DNA from: Bacteroidales bacterium UBA4231
GTDB lineage: Bacteria > Bacteroidota > Bacteroidia > Bacteroidales > UBA932
Direction of reading: 5' to 3'
Assembly: GCA_002396335.1 (NCBI GenBank)
Contig: DGXN01000016.1
Span: forward strand, 1-31,629
DNA length: 31,629 bases
This document shows, piece after piece, positions 8,634 through 16,843 of the stretch (its first letter is position 1; every line of letters begins with the position of its first letter). Both the position numbers and the translations under genes were made by a program. The notes beneath the pieces were generated by a model, which worked only from the letters and a program-made list of their open reading frames with translations, did not search any database and was not told the DNA's origin.

Positions 8634-10297
8634 TCTTTCGGAATCGCGAAAGTGACGCGGAAAATGGGCTTCCGCTCCGACTGAGGGCCGCACAGGATGG
8701 CCTGATAGTAGCGGTTGATGTCCAGTTCCGTCGTGGTGGAATAAGTCTGCTGGGAGGAAGCAGCCATCATCTGGGCCAGCATCATGTAATTGTAGTAGTT
8801 GCTGTAGCCGTAACCGCCGTAGCCGCCGTAACCATATCCACCGTAACCGTAACCGCCGTAACCGCCGCCGTAAAGGCTGTTGTAGTAGCTGGCGTACAGG
8901 AGGTTCTGGTAATAGCTGTTGTCATACATGGAACCGTTGGCGTTGGCCACCTGCTCCGAATGGACGGTCAGGAGCCAGATGTCGGCATCCGTGGCGGTGC
9001 CCAGGTCGGCCCGTTCCATGAGTTCCTGGAGGTGATAGGTGATGTCGGGGGAATAAACCAGGTTGGAGCGGTCGATGCTGCCCTGGTTCTCCGTGCTCAC
9101 GCTGGCGTCCGTAAGTCCGGCGAACGTGGGATATTCCTCGTCCGTCTCAGCGTCTTTGGCAGTTTTGCAGATGGTGGGGCTCAGAACCGACGGGAAGTAT
9201 TTCAGGGCCTGGTAGTCGGAGGGCATTTCGAACGGAAGGACGATGGACGCCTTGATGATGATGGCGTTCTCCGGAGTGCCGCCCCTGCGGGCAATCTCGG
9301 CACTGGTCTTTTCCTGCAGTTCACGGGCCAGGATGACGGGCTTGAGTCCGCCGCCGCCTTCCACATAGATGACGTCGGTAGCGGCCGATGCCGGTTTGGT
9401 ATGCGTGCAGCTGTTGAAGCAGTACTGGTAGAACTTGGCATTCTGTTCCAGGTAATCGGCCTCATCCACGAAGGCAGGCTCGCCCGGATAGAACAGGAAG
9501 GTGGAGTCCTTCTTGACGCCGTCCCAGGTGCTGTTGACCTTCAGCAGTCCGACGTTGCTGTTGCGGACATAATAATTGTTGGAGACCTCCAGGCTGGAGA
9601 AGTCGAACAGGTTGATACGGCCGCCCACGCCGCCGGGCACGTCCGTGCGGATATGGATGCCCGGGACCAGCTTCAGGTATTCGTCGTACAGGAGCTCGTC
9701 GTCGATGGCGAGTTCGTCGTCGTCACTGCGAAGGTAAGGGCCGATGGTTTTCAGCGCATCGATGTATTTCTGCGCATACTCCTGGGTGAAGGAGAAAGAA
9801 AGGGCGCCGCTGCCGTTGTAGACGGGAAGTCCCTTGGTGATGAGCTGATTCGAATGGGAGATGGGGAAGGTGCAGCTGAGATGCTTGCTGGGAATCGGTT
9901 CCGTCAGGGCGGTGACGTAGATGTTCTGCAGGATGCGGGCCTGGTCGTCCCTGTTGCAGGAGACGGTGTCCCCCTCGAAGTAGATGGTGAAATCCACGGC
10001 TTTGGGGTCGGTCCCGAAGTCGAGGGTGTCGAGTGCGGGGACCAGGCAGAAAGCCGCCTCGCGGGTGGTGAGACCGTAGATGGGATCCATGATGGCGCCG
10101 ATGGTCAGATGGCTGTCCGAGTAGCCGGACAGGCCGTCGGAGCGCTTCATCTGGATTTCTTCCAGGGGAAATTCAACGGTATAGGTGTCGAACAGGAGAC
10201 TTTTGTCCACCAGTCCTTTCCCGAGGCTGTTGTCTACTTTCACGCAGCCCGGAAGGACGAGGGCTGCGCCGAGACACAGAACTAGGAGTTTTCTCAT
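8630..10297 (-). CDS. DUF4270 family lipoprotein with Gly/Tyr repeat
   Basis: A 555-residue lipoprotein starting MRKLLVLCLGAALVLPGCVK, with a clear lipobox LPGC (Cys18). The start ATG overlaps the upstream stop (ATGA), which argues against a longer version inside the upstream gene. The body matches the DUF4270 layout: SLLFDTYTVEFPLEEIQMKR, repeated statements of expected end values, and a beta-rich C-terminus. Residues 476-503 are a low-complexity run of GGYGYGGYGYGG type, followed by a Tyr/Asn/Met-rich stretch. The function is unknown. The pairing with a GT5-like gene is a conserved Bacteroidetes arrangement as far as I recall. Confidence 0.85.
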   Translation of the reverse strand: MRKLLVLCLGAALVLPGCVKVDNSLGKGLVDKSLLFDTYTVEFPLEEIQMKRSDGLSGYSDSHLTIGAIMDPIYGLTTREAAFCLVPALDTLDFGTDPKAVDFTIYFEGDTVSCNRDDQARILQNIYVTALTEPIPSKHLSCTFPISHSNQLITKGLPVYNGSGALSFSFTQEYAQKYIDALKTIGPYLRSDDDELAIDDELLYDEYLKLVPGIHIRTDVPGGVGGRINLFDFSSLEVSNNYYVRNSNVGLLKVNSTWDGVKKDSTFLFYPGEPAFVDEADYLEQNAKFYQYCFNSCTHTKPASAATDVIYVEGGGGLKPVILARELQEKTSAEIARRGGTPENAIIIKASIVLPFEMPSDYQALKYFPSVLSPTICKTAKDAETDEEYPTFAGLTDASVSTENQGSIDRSNLVYSPDITYHLQELMERADLGTATDADIWLLTVHSEQVANANGSMYDNSYYQNLLYASYYNSLYGGGYGGYGYGGYGYGGYGGYGYSNYYNYMMLAQMMAASSQQTYSTTTELDINRYYQAILCGPQSERKPIFRVTFAIPKD

Positions 10298-11118
10298 TTC
10301 AATAAGTCGTCGTAAAATGCGTTGTACTGGTCCATGTAGCTGCCGTCGGCGAAGGTTTCTTCCCGGTAAGGGAGAACGGGAACGCCGAGTTCCGTGCAAT
10401 ACTGCCGGAGGGAGGCGTCAACGTCGGGGCTGCCGAGGATGATGCCATCGGCATACTGAGCGGCTAATTTTGCAAGTTCCATGCCGCTGCAGGGCTCCGG
10501 AAGAGGAGCGTCCTTGGGTTTGATGCCTCCGTAAAGGATGGTGTTCGCAAATCCCGGGGAAAGAGATTCTGCGGGAGTGTCGTCAAACAGGGAGAGGACC
10601 ACTTTGGCGCCGGAGAAGATGGGGTCGTCCTTGTAGGCCTTCTTCAGGTAGAGGGGAAGGACGTGGGAGATCCAGCCGGAGCAGTGGATCACGTCCGGGG
10701 CCCAGCGCAGTTTCTTGACGGTTTCCAGGACACCGCGGGCGAAGAAAATGGCCCGTTCACCATTGTCGGGGAAGAAGGTGCCATCCTCGTCGCGGTAGAT
10801 TTGCTTGCGGCGGAAGTAGTCTTCGTTGTCAATGAAATACACCTGGATGCGGGCGGACGCAATGGAGGCGACTTTGATGACAAGCGGACGGTCCACATCC
10901 GAGATGATGATGTTCATGCCGGACAGGCGGATCACTTCATGGAGCTGGTTTTTCCGTTCATTGATACAACCGTAGCGGGGCATAAAGGCGCGGATTTCCT
11001 TATGGCGCTCCTGTATACCCTGGGGCAGTTCCCGGCATATTTTGGAAATCCGGGTCTCTCCCAGGTAGGGTTCCATCTCTGCGTTGACGAACAGAATCTT
11101 CTTGACAGGTTCTCCCAT
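10294..11118 (-). CDS. GT5-like short glycogen/starch synthase homologue
   Basis: A 274-residue protein related only to the N-terminal half of GlgA-type glycogen synthases. KKILFVNAEMEPYL corresponds to the first strand of the Rossmann domain, FMPRYGCINERKNQLHEVIR and PDVIHCSGWISHVLPLYLKK are recognisable. The ADP-glucose-binding KxGGL motif expected near residue 20 reads GETRIS, and the whole C-terminal nucleotide-binding domain is absent. It may therefore not be a working synthase. It has its own promoter and is translationally coupled to the DUF4270 gene. Confidence 0.8.
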   Translation of the reverse strand: MGEPVKKILFVNAEMEPYLGETRISKICRELPQGIQERHKEIRAFMPRYGCINERKNQLHEVIRLSGMNIIISDVDRPLVIKVASIASARIQVYFIDNEDYFRRKQIYRDEDGTFFPDNGERAIFFARGVLETVKKLRWAPDVIHCSGWISHVLPLYLKKAYKDDPIFSGAKVVLSLFDDTPAESLSPGFANTILYGGIKPKDAPLPEPCSGMELAKLAAQYADGIILGSPDVDASLRQYCTELGVPVLPYREETFADGSYMDQYNAFYDDLLK

Positions 11119-11137
11119 AATAAATACTTTTAACTTA

Positions 11138-11145
11138 CAAAGTTA
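11138..11145 (-). promoter_or_regulatory. -7 element of the GT5-like/DUF4270 operon
   Basis: Minus-strand TAACTTTG, about 20 nt before the ATG of the GT5-like gene. No clear TTG lies at the usual distance upstream, so only the -7 half is supported. It is divergent from the ftsX promoter, whose -33 box is 10 nt away, so the two promoters probably compete for space. Confidence 0.6.
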
Positions 11146-11154
11146 CTAATTTTT

Positions 11155-11185
11155 TTTGAGTTTTTCGGCGAGTTCCGTAACTTTG
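11155..11185 (+). promoter_or_regulatory. Promoter of the ftsX-DUF3098-uppP-lpxH operon
   Basis: TTTG (11155-11158), 19 nt, TAACTTTG (11178-11185): both elements and the spacing are ideal for the Bacteroidetes primary sigma factor. The expected start is near 11192, giving a leader of about 14 nt before the ATG. Confidence 0.8.
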
Positions 11186-11205
11186 GGGCGAAATTAAGGT
11201 ATGCT

Positions 11206-12090
11206 ATGGCTTCTTCAAAGAACAATTCAACCTTGCGCCGCAGGCTTGTCAGTGCGTGGATTTCCACCGTCATCAGCCTGTCCATGGTATTGCTTCTGGT
11301 GGGTGTGGGAACCCTTCTGCTGGTGAACGCCCGTGCCGTCAGCGACTATTTCAAGGAAAACCTCCAGGTCTCCGTCCTCCTCAAGCAGCAGGTAGGAGAA
11401 GAAGAAGCCCTCGCCTACGAGCGGAAAGTAGCCGCCATCCCCGGCGTCCGCTCCACCCACTACGTCTCCCGCGACCAGGGCGTGGAAGAAATGTCCAGAA
11501 TGCTGGGACAGGACTTCCTGGACGTGTTCGAATCGGCCCCTGTTCCCATTTCCATCGACGTGAACCTGGAAGCGGAGTACGTTTCCTCCGACAGCCTGGA
11601 AGTGGTGAAGCAGGCCCTCGCCGCGTCGGACCTGGTGGAAGAGGTGGTCTACCAGACTTCGCTGGTGGACGCCCTCAACCAGAACCTGCAGCGCATTTCG
11701 CTGGGCATCGCCGTGCTGGTGGGGCTGCTGCTCTTCATCTCGTTCGTCCTCATTGCCAACACCGTCCGGCTGGACCTTTTCTCCCGCCGGTTCAGCATCT
11801 ATACCATGCACCTGGTGGGTGCCACCAAAGCGTACATCCGGGCCCCGTTTGTGGGCCGGGCGGCCTTCCAAGGCCTGTTTGCCGCCCTGGTCGCCATCCT
11901 GCTGATGGTCGGCGCCCTGTTCATCCTCCGCGACGAATTCGTGCAGCTGTTCCAGATTTTCACGCTGAAATCCCTGCTGGTGGTCATGGGCGTGATGGTG
12001 GCCTTCGGCGTTGTCATCTGCATGGTAAGCACCTGTTTTGTGGTCAACCGCATGGTGGGCTACAACAGAGACCAACTCTACGCATATTAG
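11206..12090 (+). CDS. ftsX: Cell division protein FtsX (ABC permease-like)
   Basis: A 294-residue inner-membrane protein. With the ATPase FtsE, FtsX transmits division signals across the membrane to peptidoglycan hydrolases. It has an N-terminal transmembrane segment at about 15-40, then a periplasmic domain with YFKENLQVSVLLKQQVGEEE and YVSRDQGVEEMSRMLGQDFL. Three further segments follow at about 165-188, 223-245 and 257-282, and RRFSIYTMHLVGATKAYIRA lies in a cytoplasmic loop. These are all FtsX features. ftsE is not adjacent. Confidence 0.93.
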   Translation: MASSKNNSTLRRRLVSAWISTVISLSMVLLLVGVGTLLLVNARAVSDYFKENLQVSVLLKQQVGEEEALAYERKVAAIPGVRSTHYVSRDQGVEEMSRMLGQDFLDVFESAPVPISIDVNLEAEYVSSDSLEVVKQALAASDLVEEVVYQTSLVDALNQNLQRISLGIAVLVGLLLFISFVLIANTVRLDLFSRRFSIYTMHLVGATKAYIRAPFVGRAAFQGLFAALVAILLMVGALFILRDEFVQLFQIFTLKSLLVVMGVMVAFGVVICMVSTCFVVNRMVGYNRDQLYAY

Positions 12091-12094
12091 CATT

Positions 12095-12340
12095 ATGGGA
12101 AACAACAATGATAAAATGGCTCTCGGAGCCAAGAATATCCGGCTGATGATTGCAGGCGTGGCGGTACTGGCCGCCGGGTTCCTGCTCCTGTCCGGAGGCG
12201 GTTCCTCCGACCCGCAGGTTTTCAATTACGACATGTTCGACTGGCGCCGCCTGGTGGCCGCCCCCATCGTCATCGTGGCGGGCATCGTCGTGGAAATCGT
12301 GGCCATCATGGGCAAGTTCCCCGAAAAAACGGAGGAATAG
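12095..12340 (+). CDS. DUF3098 small membrane protein
   Basis: An 81-residue protein with two predicted transmembrane segments, about 18-34 (LMIAGVAVLAAGFLLLSGG) and 53-70 (APIVIVAGIVVEIVAIM). They are separated by a loop containing the family-typical DYNMFDWRRL-like stretch (here YDMFDWRRL). I took the ATG 4 nt after the ftsX stop; an upstream in-frame start would lie inside ftsX. The constant position between ftsX and uppP in Bacteroidetes suggests an envelope or division role, which is inference. Confidence 0.88.
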   Translation: MGNNNDKMALGAKNIRLMIAGVAVLAAGFLLLSGGGSSDPQVFNYDMFDWRRLVAAPIVIVAGIVVEIVAIMGKFPEKTEE

Positions 12341-12343
12341 CGT

Positions 12344-13162
12344 ATGAACTGGTGGCAAGCATTTATCCTGGGCATCGTCCAGGGCCTGACGGAATTCCTG
12401 CCGGTCTCCAGTTCCGGCCATCTGATGATTTTCAAAGAGGTGGTGGGTGCCAGCGGCGAAGGCTTCCTGGACTTTACCGTCACCGTACATCTGGCTACGG
12501 TACTCGCGACCATCGTCGTGTTCTGGAGCGTCATCTGGCAGCTGCTGAAGGGCTTTTTCCAGTTCCGTTACAATGACGAGACCGACTACATCTGCAAAAT
12601 CCTGGTATCCCTGATCCCGGTGGCCCTGGTCGGCTTTCTGCTGAAAGACCAGGTGGACGCCCTCTTCAGCGGGTCGCTCAGACAAGTGGCCGTAGGCCTG
12701 TGCATCACAGCCGCGCTCCTGTGGGTGTCGGACAGCGCCGGCAAGCGTTTCAAGGTGCCGGTTGCCAAGGACCAGCGGAACGGGATTTCCTACTGGCAGG
12801 CTTTCATTGTAGGACTGGCCCAGGCTTTTGCCGTCATTCCCGGTGTCTCCCGCAGCGGCAGCACCATCGCGACGGGCCTGATAACCGGTGTCAAACGCTC
12901 CGCCATGGCCCAGTTCTCCTTCCTGATGGTGCTCATCCCCATCATCGGCGAACAGTCGCTGGACCTGCTGAAAGTCGCCGTCGGCAGCGAGCCGTCCGGC
13001 GGAGGCGTGGGGACTGTAGCGCTCCTGATCGGCTTTGTGTCGGCCTTCCTCAGCGGGCTGTTTGCCTGTAAAGTCATGATTGCCATTGTGAAAAAGGCCA
13101 AACTCCTGTGGTTTGCCCTCTACTGCCTGGTGGTGGCCGCCCTTATCTTTATCCTTGCCTAG
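12344..13162 (+). CDS. uppP: Undecaprenyl-diphosphatase UppP (BacA)
   Basis: An integral membrane enzyme that dephosphorylates undecaprenyl diphosphate to recycle the lipid carrier for peptidoglycan and other glycans; it also gives bacitracin tolerance. Both signature motifs are present: QGLTEFLPVSSSGHL (residues 14-28) and AVIPGVSRSGSTIATGL (about 163-179). The rest is strongly hydrophobic. The length of 272 residues is normal. Its TAG stop shares its last base with the GTG start of lpxH, indicating translational coupling. Confidence 0.97.
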   Translation: MNWWQAFILGIVQGLTEFLPVSSSGHLMIFKEVVGASGEGFLDFTVTVHLATVLATIVVFWSVIWQLLKGFFQFRYNDETDYICKILVSLIPVALVGFLLKDQVDALFSGSLRQVAVGLCITAALLWVSDSAGKRFKVPVAKDQRNGISYWQAFIVGLAQAFAVIPGVSRSGSTIATGLITGVKRSAMAQFSFLMVLIPIIGEQSLDLLKVAVGSEPSGGGVGTVALLIGFVSAFLSGLFACKVMIAIVKKAKLLWFALYCLVVAALIFILA

Positions 13163-13893
13163 TGTCCCGTCCTCTCAGCTATTTCGTGTCCGACGTGCAC
13201 CTGGGCCTCCAGGTGAACGACCCCGCTGCCCGCGAGGCCCGTTTTACCGCGTTTCTCAAAGGAATCGACCCTTCCCGGACCGAAGCGCTGTACCTTCTCG
13301 GCGACATCTGGGATTTCTGGTATGAGTACCGCGACGTGGTGCCCAAAGGCTATGTACGCGTGCTCAGCGCCCTCCTCTCGCTCATGGACGGGGGCGTGAA
13401 GGTCTATTTCTTCCAGGGGAACCACGACATCTGGACGTACCGCTACTTCGAGGAACTGGGGATGGTGCGGCTGGTGCAGCCCTGCCGGGTAAGCATCGGC
13501 CGGCGGACCTTCTGCCTGGGGCACGGGGACGGCCTGGGACCCGGCATGCGGGGCTACAAGCTCATGCGCGGGGCCTTCCACAACCGTGTGCTGCAGGCCC
13601 TGTTTTCCACCCTGCACCCCTGGCTGGCCTTCCGGCTGGGAAACGGCTGGAGCAAACGCTCCCGCCTCGGGAAAAACCTCTCCTACACCTTCAAAGGGGC
13701 CGATGAACCCCTGTACCGGTTCTGCGAATCCTACCAGGCCGCAACGCCGGTGGACTATTTCATCTTCGGCCACTACCACGCCCGGGAGGACATGCCCGTC
13801 GCCGGAGCCCGCCTTCTGCTGCTGGGAGACTGGATTACCGCACCCAACTGGATTCAGTACGACAGCGAAACGGAACAGTTGCTTTTCCAATAA
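13162..13893 (+). CDS. lpxH: UDP-2,3-diacylglucosamine diphosphatase LpxH-like
   Basis: A 243-residue calcineurin-like phosphoesterase that probably hydrolyses UDP-2,3-diacylglucosamine to lipid X in lipid A synthesis. The metal-ligand motifs appear in order: FVSDVHLG, LLGDIWDFWYEY, FFQGNHDIW, LGHGDGLGPG and FGHYHAR. I chose the GTG start overlapping the uppP stop, because the first motif then begins at residue 7 as in the family. The gene ends at a terminator. Together with uppP it makes this an envelope-lipid operon. Confidence 0.9.
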   Translation: MSRPLSYFVSDVHLGLQVNDPAAREARFTAFLKGIDPSRTEALYLLGDIWDFWYEYRDVVPKGYVRVLSALLSLMDGGVKVYFFQGNHDIWTYRYFEELGMVRLVQPCRVSIGRRTFCLGHGDGLGPGMRGYKLMRGAFHNRVLQALFSTLHPWLAFRLGNGWSKRSRLGKNLSYTFKGADEPLYRFCESYQAATPVDYFIFGHYHAREDMPVAGARLLLLGDWITAPNWIQYDSETEQLLFQ

Positions 13894-13894
13894 G

Positions 13895-13926
13895 AAAAAA
13901 CCCGGGCCTTGAGGGCTCGGGTTTTT
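13895..13926. terminator. Bidirectional rho-independent terminator
   Basis: AAAAACCCGGGCC, a four-base loop and GGGCTCGGGTTTTT form a GC-rich stem with one mismatch, with A and T runs on both sides. It lies between the convergent lpxH and acpP genes and can serve both. Confidence 0.9.
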
Positions 13927-13944
13927 GGGGTGATAATCCAAAGA

Positions 13945-14190
13945 TTACTCGCCGACTTTCTCAGCGACTTTGGCGATGGCGTCGCCGACAGTGGCGATAC
14001 CGCTGGTTTCCTCGTCCGGGATCTTGATGCCGAACACGCGCTCGAATTCCATCAGGAGTTCCACGGTGTCCAGGGAATCAGCGCCGAGGTCATTGGTGAA
14101 GCTGGCAGATTCAGTAACTGCGCTTTCCTCGACACCAAGCTTGTCAACGATGATGTCCGTGACCTGCTTTACGATTTCTTCCTTTGTCAT
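13945..14190 (-). CDS. acpP: Acyl carrier protein
   Basis: An 81-residue acidic four-helix protein that carries fatty acyl chains on a phosphopantetheine arm. The attachment serine is Ser39 in the [20 protein letters not shown] motif. Its own promoter element lies 60 nt upstream and the terminator lies just downstream. It therefore appears monocistronic; fabF, its usual partner in this phylum, is not here. Confidence 0.98.
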   Translation of the reverse strand: MTKEEIVKQVTDIIVDKLGVEESAVTESASFTNDLGADSLDTVELLMEFERVFGIKIPDEETSGIATVGDAIAKVAEKVGE

Positions 14191-14251
14191 AATGTTAGGT
14201 TTTAAGTTTATTGTTTACGTTTTTTATCTTCTGTCGTTACGAAATAACGTG

Positions 14252-14259
14252 CAAAGTTA
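14252..14259 (-). promoter_or_regulatory. -7 element for acpP
   Basis: Minus-strand TAACTTTG in an AT-rich gap between pnuC and acpP, giving an expected leader of about 55 nt. No convincing TTG lies upstream at the usual spacing. Confidence 0.6.
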
Positions 14260-14291
14260 ATAATATTTTTTTAATAATGAAATTATTGCCC

Positions 14292-15053
14292 CTAATGCGC
14301 GTCTGTGCCGACTTGTCCTGACGCCTCTTTGCTAAGATTGTACCAAATCCGGAGTCCGTTCAGGGAATTGATCAGGTAGAAGCAGTATTTGATGAACATC
14401 ACCACCGTATAGCTGGAGGCGGCGCTCTGCAGCATCGTGCTGCCCCAGAGGAGGATAGAGGCGATGTTCACGAGGATCCACAGGTACCACTGCTCATAGA
14501 AAGCGAGCGACATCAGGATCTGGCCGGCGATGTTGAAGGTGGTACGGGCGGCGTCGGCGGCCACCTGCGTGCGGTTGATGTCGGCAGGGTCCACCGTATG
14601 CAGTTTAATGGCATAGAGGATGCCGTAAACGGCGGCAAGGCCTGCCAGGGTGGCGCCGGCGACCATCCAGCGCTGCCCGACCGTGAGCCTGCGGGCTTTC
14701 ACCTCCTGCTTCGTGCCGGACGCTCCGCGCCTGCGCCACTGCCAGATGCCGATAATCTGCATGGGCAGGAGGTAAAAAAGGTGCATGGAGAAGTCGCCCC
14801 AGATGCCGTTGTCCGCGTCCACGATGAGGCAGCAGACAATGTCCAGGAGGCCGAAGACGAAGGTCCAGATGATGCCGTTGGCACTGAGCACCGACGACGC
14901 GACGCCCATGACGGATCCCGTCGCGGCCACCAGGATCAGCAGGGTCCGGGCGTCGGCCTCCTGCAGTTTAAAAACGGTGGTAATGGCAATCGCCACCACC
15001 ATGAGGCCCATCAGCACTGCGCTGAACCACTTATTGAATTGTTTCTCTGTCAT
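14292..15053 (-). CDS. pnuC: PnuC-type nicotinamide mononucleotide/riboside transporter
   Basis: A 253-residue membrane protein with about seven hydrophobic segments. The motif EQWYLWILVNIASILLW near residues 190-206 matches the conserved E-x-W-x-x-W region of PnuC, and WRRRGASGTKQEVKARRL is a cytoplasmic loop of the usual kind. PnuC carriers import NAD precursors. The start overlaps the uvrC stop (ATGA). No thiamine or NAD riboswitch is visible, and the transported vitamin cannot be fixed from sequence. Confidence 0.82.
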   Translation of the reverse strand: MTEKQFNKWFSAVLMGLMVVAIAITTVFKLQEADARTLLILVAATGSVMGVASSVLSANGIIWTFVFGLLDIVCCLIVDADNGIWGDFSMHLFYLLPMQIIGIWQWRRRGASGTKQEVKARRLTVGQRWMVAGATLAGLAAVYGILYAIKLHTVDPADINRTQVAADAARTTFNIAGQILMSLAFYEQWYLWILVNIASILLWGSTMLQSAASSYTVVMFIKYCFYLINSLNGLRIWYNLSKEASGQVGTDAH

Positions 15054-16843
15054 TCGTTCAAATAATCATGAATCCTTGTTGCCAGTTCGGCGCCCACCAG
15101 GGCAGACAGTTCCTCCAGCGGAGCGTCGGCGATACGGGCGACACTGCCATAGTGCATCAGGAGGCGCTGCTCGGTCTTCTCGCCTACGCCTTTGATTTCG
15201 CGGAGGGCGCTCTGGATGGCCGCCTTGGAACGGAGGTTCCGGTGGAAGGTGATGCCGAAGCGGTGCGCCTCGTCCCGGATGTGCTGGAGTACTTTCAGCG
15301 CCTGGGAATTCCGGTCGATGAACAGGGGGTACGGATCCCCCACCCGGATTACCTCCTCCAGGCGCTTGGCAAGGCCCACCACCGTCACGCGGTCCAGGAT
15401 GCCCAGCTCCGCCAGGGCCTGATGGGCAAATTCCAGCTGCCCCTTGCCGCCGTCGATGACGATCAGCTGCGGCAGGTCGTCAGGCGTTTCCGCAAGGAGA
15501 CGCGAGTAGCGCCGGTTTACGACTTCCTTCATGGAGGCAAAGTCATTCGCGCCGATCACGGTCTTGATCTTGAAACGCCGGTAATCTTTCTTGGAAGGCT
15601 CCCCGTTACGGAATACCACGCAGGAAGCCACAGGGTTGGTTCCCTGGATGTTGGAGTTGTCGAAGCACTCCATGTGCGTGGGCAGTTCCTTCATGCCGAG
15701 GACTTTCCGCAGCTCCTCCATCACGCTCATGCGGAACGCGTCGGGGTCCGTGTGTTCCCGCTGCTTGATGGAGTTGAAATGGAATTCCTTGGCATTCTTG
15801 GCCGACAGTTCCAGCAGCGCCAGCTTGTCTCCGCGCTGGGGAATCCTGAACTCCACGCCCGGAATCTCCACGTCCGGGAGGAAAGGGACGATCACTTCGC
15901 GGGACAGTTCTCCGAACTTGTCCTCGATTTCGCCGATGAAGGTGGACAGCATGGTGGCCTGGTCCTCTTCGATCTGGCTGCGGAATCCCAGGTTCAGCGA
16001 CTGCACGATGGCGCCGCTGCGGATCCTCAGGAAATTGCCGAAGGCCTCTCCCCCGTCGAAGACCAGGGAGAAGACGTCGGCGTCGGTGTCGGCCGCCTGG
16101 GTGATGATGCTCTTGGCATAGTGCTTCTCCAGCGTCCGGAGTTTGTCCTTGTACTCCTGGGCCTGTTCGAAATCCAGACGGGCCGCCGCATCGGCCATGA
16201 GGGCCTTGTAATGCCGGATCACCTCGCCCCCGCGGCCGCTGAGGATGTGCACGATCTCCTCGATGGCGGCTCCGTACTCCTCTTTGGAGACATTGCCGAT
16301 GCAGGGCGCCTTGCACTTGCCGATATGGAAGTTCAGGCAGGGGCGGAATTTGTGCCGCAGAATGGCCTCGGAGGTGATTTTGAGGTTGCAGGTGCGCAGC
16401 TGGTAGATTTCCCCGAAGAAATCCACCAGGTTCCGCGCATGCATGACGCTGCTGTAAGGGCCGAAGTAACGGTTCCCCTTCCCCTTCTCGAGGCGGCGGG
16501 TAATGAAAACCTTGGGGAAATCGTCACCCGTGACGCAGATCCAGGGGTAGGTCTTCGAATCCTTCAGCAGGATATTGTACTTGGGCTTGTACTGCTTGAT
16601 GAGGTTGTTCTCCAGGAGGAGGGCGTCGGCCTCCGAATCCACCACGGAGAACTGGGCGTCGGCAATCTTGGAGACCAGGATGCGGGTTTTGGTGTTCAGG
16701 CGCTCCGGGGAGACGAAGTACTGCGCCACCCGCTTGTGCAGGTCTTTGGCCTTGCCCACATAAATCACCTTTCCCTCGGCGTCGTAATAACGGTAGACGC
16801 CGGGGGAATGGGGAAAGAGTGCTATTTTTTCTTTAACGTCCAA
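15050..16843 (-). CDS. uvrC: Excinuclease ABC subunit C
   Basis: The dual-incision nuclease of nucleotide excision repair. A GIY-YIG domain lies at residues 12-95 (GVYRYYDAEGKVIYVGKAKD), a UVR motif at about 205-240 (DAAARLDFEQAQEYKDKLRT), and the RNase H-like 5' nuclease domain has MECFDNSNIQGTNPVASCVV and LIVIDGGKGQL. A helix-hairpin-helix at the C-terminus contains REIKGVGEKTEQRLLMHYGS. The length of 597 residues is normal. Its start lies 11 nt inside the upstream thioredoxin-like gene and its end overlaps pnuC, so all three are cotranslated. Confidence 0.98.
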   Translation of the reverse strand: MDVKEKIALFPHSPGVYRYYDAEGKVIYVGKAKDLHKRVAQYFVSPERLNTKTRILVSKIADAQFSVVDSEADALLLENNLIKQYKPKYNILLKDSKTYPWICVTGDDFPKVFITRRLEKGKGNRYFGPYSSVMHARNLVDFFGEIYQLRTCNLKITSEAILRHKFRPCLNFHIGKCKAPCIGNVSKEEYGAAIEEIVHILSGRGGEVIRHYKALMADAAARLDFEQAQEYKDKLRTLEKHYAKSIITQAADTDADVFSLVFDGGEAFGNFLRIRSGAIVQSLNLGFRSQIEEDQATMLSTFIGEIEDKFGELSREVIVPFLPDVEIPGVEFRIPQRGDKLALLELSAKNAKEFHFNSIKQREHTDPDAFRMSVMEELRKVLGMKELPTHMECFDNSNIQGTNPVASCVVFRNGEPSKKDYRRFKIKTVIGANDFASMKEVVNRRYSRLLAETPDDLPQLIVIDGGKGQLEFAHQALAELGILDRVTVVGLAKRLEEVIRVGDPYPLFIDRNSQALKVLQHIRDEAHRFGITFHRNLRSKAAIQSALREIKGVGEKTEQRLLMHYGSVARIADAPLEELSALVGAELATRIHDYLNE

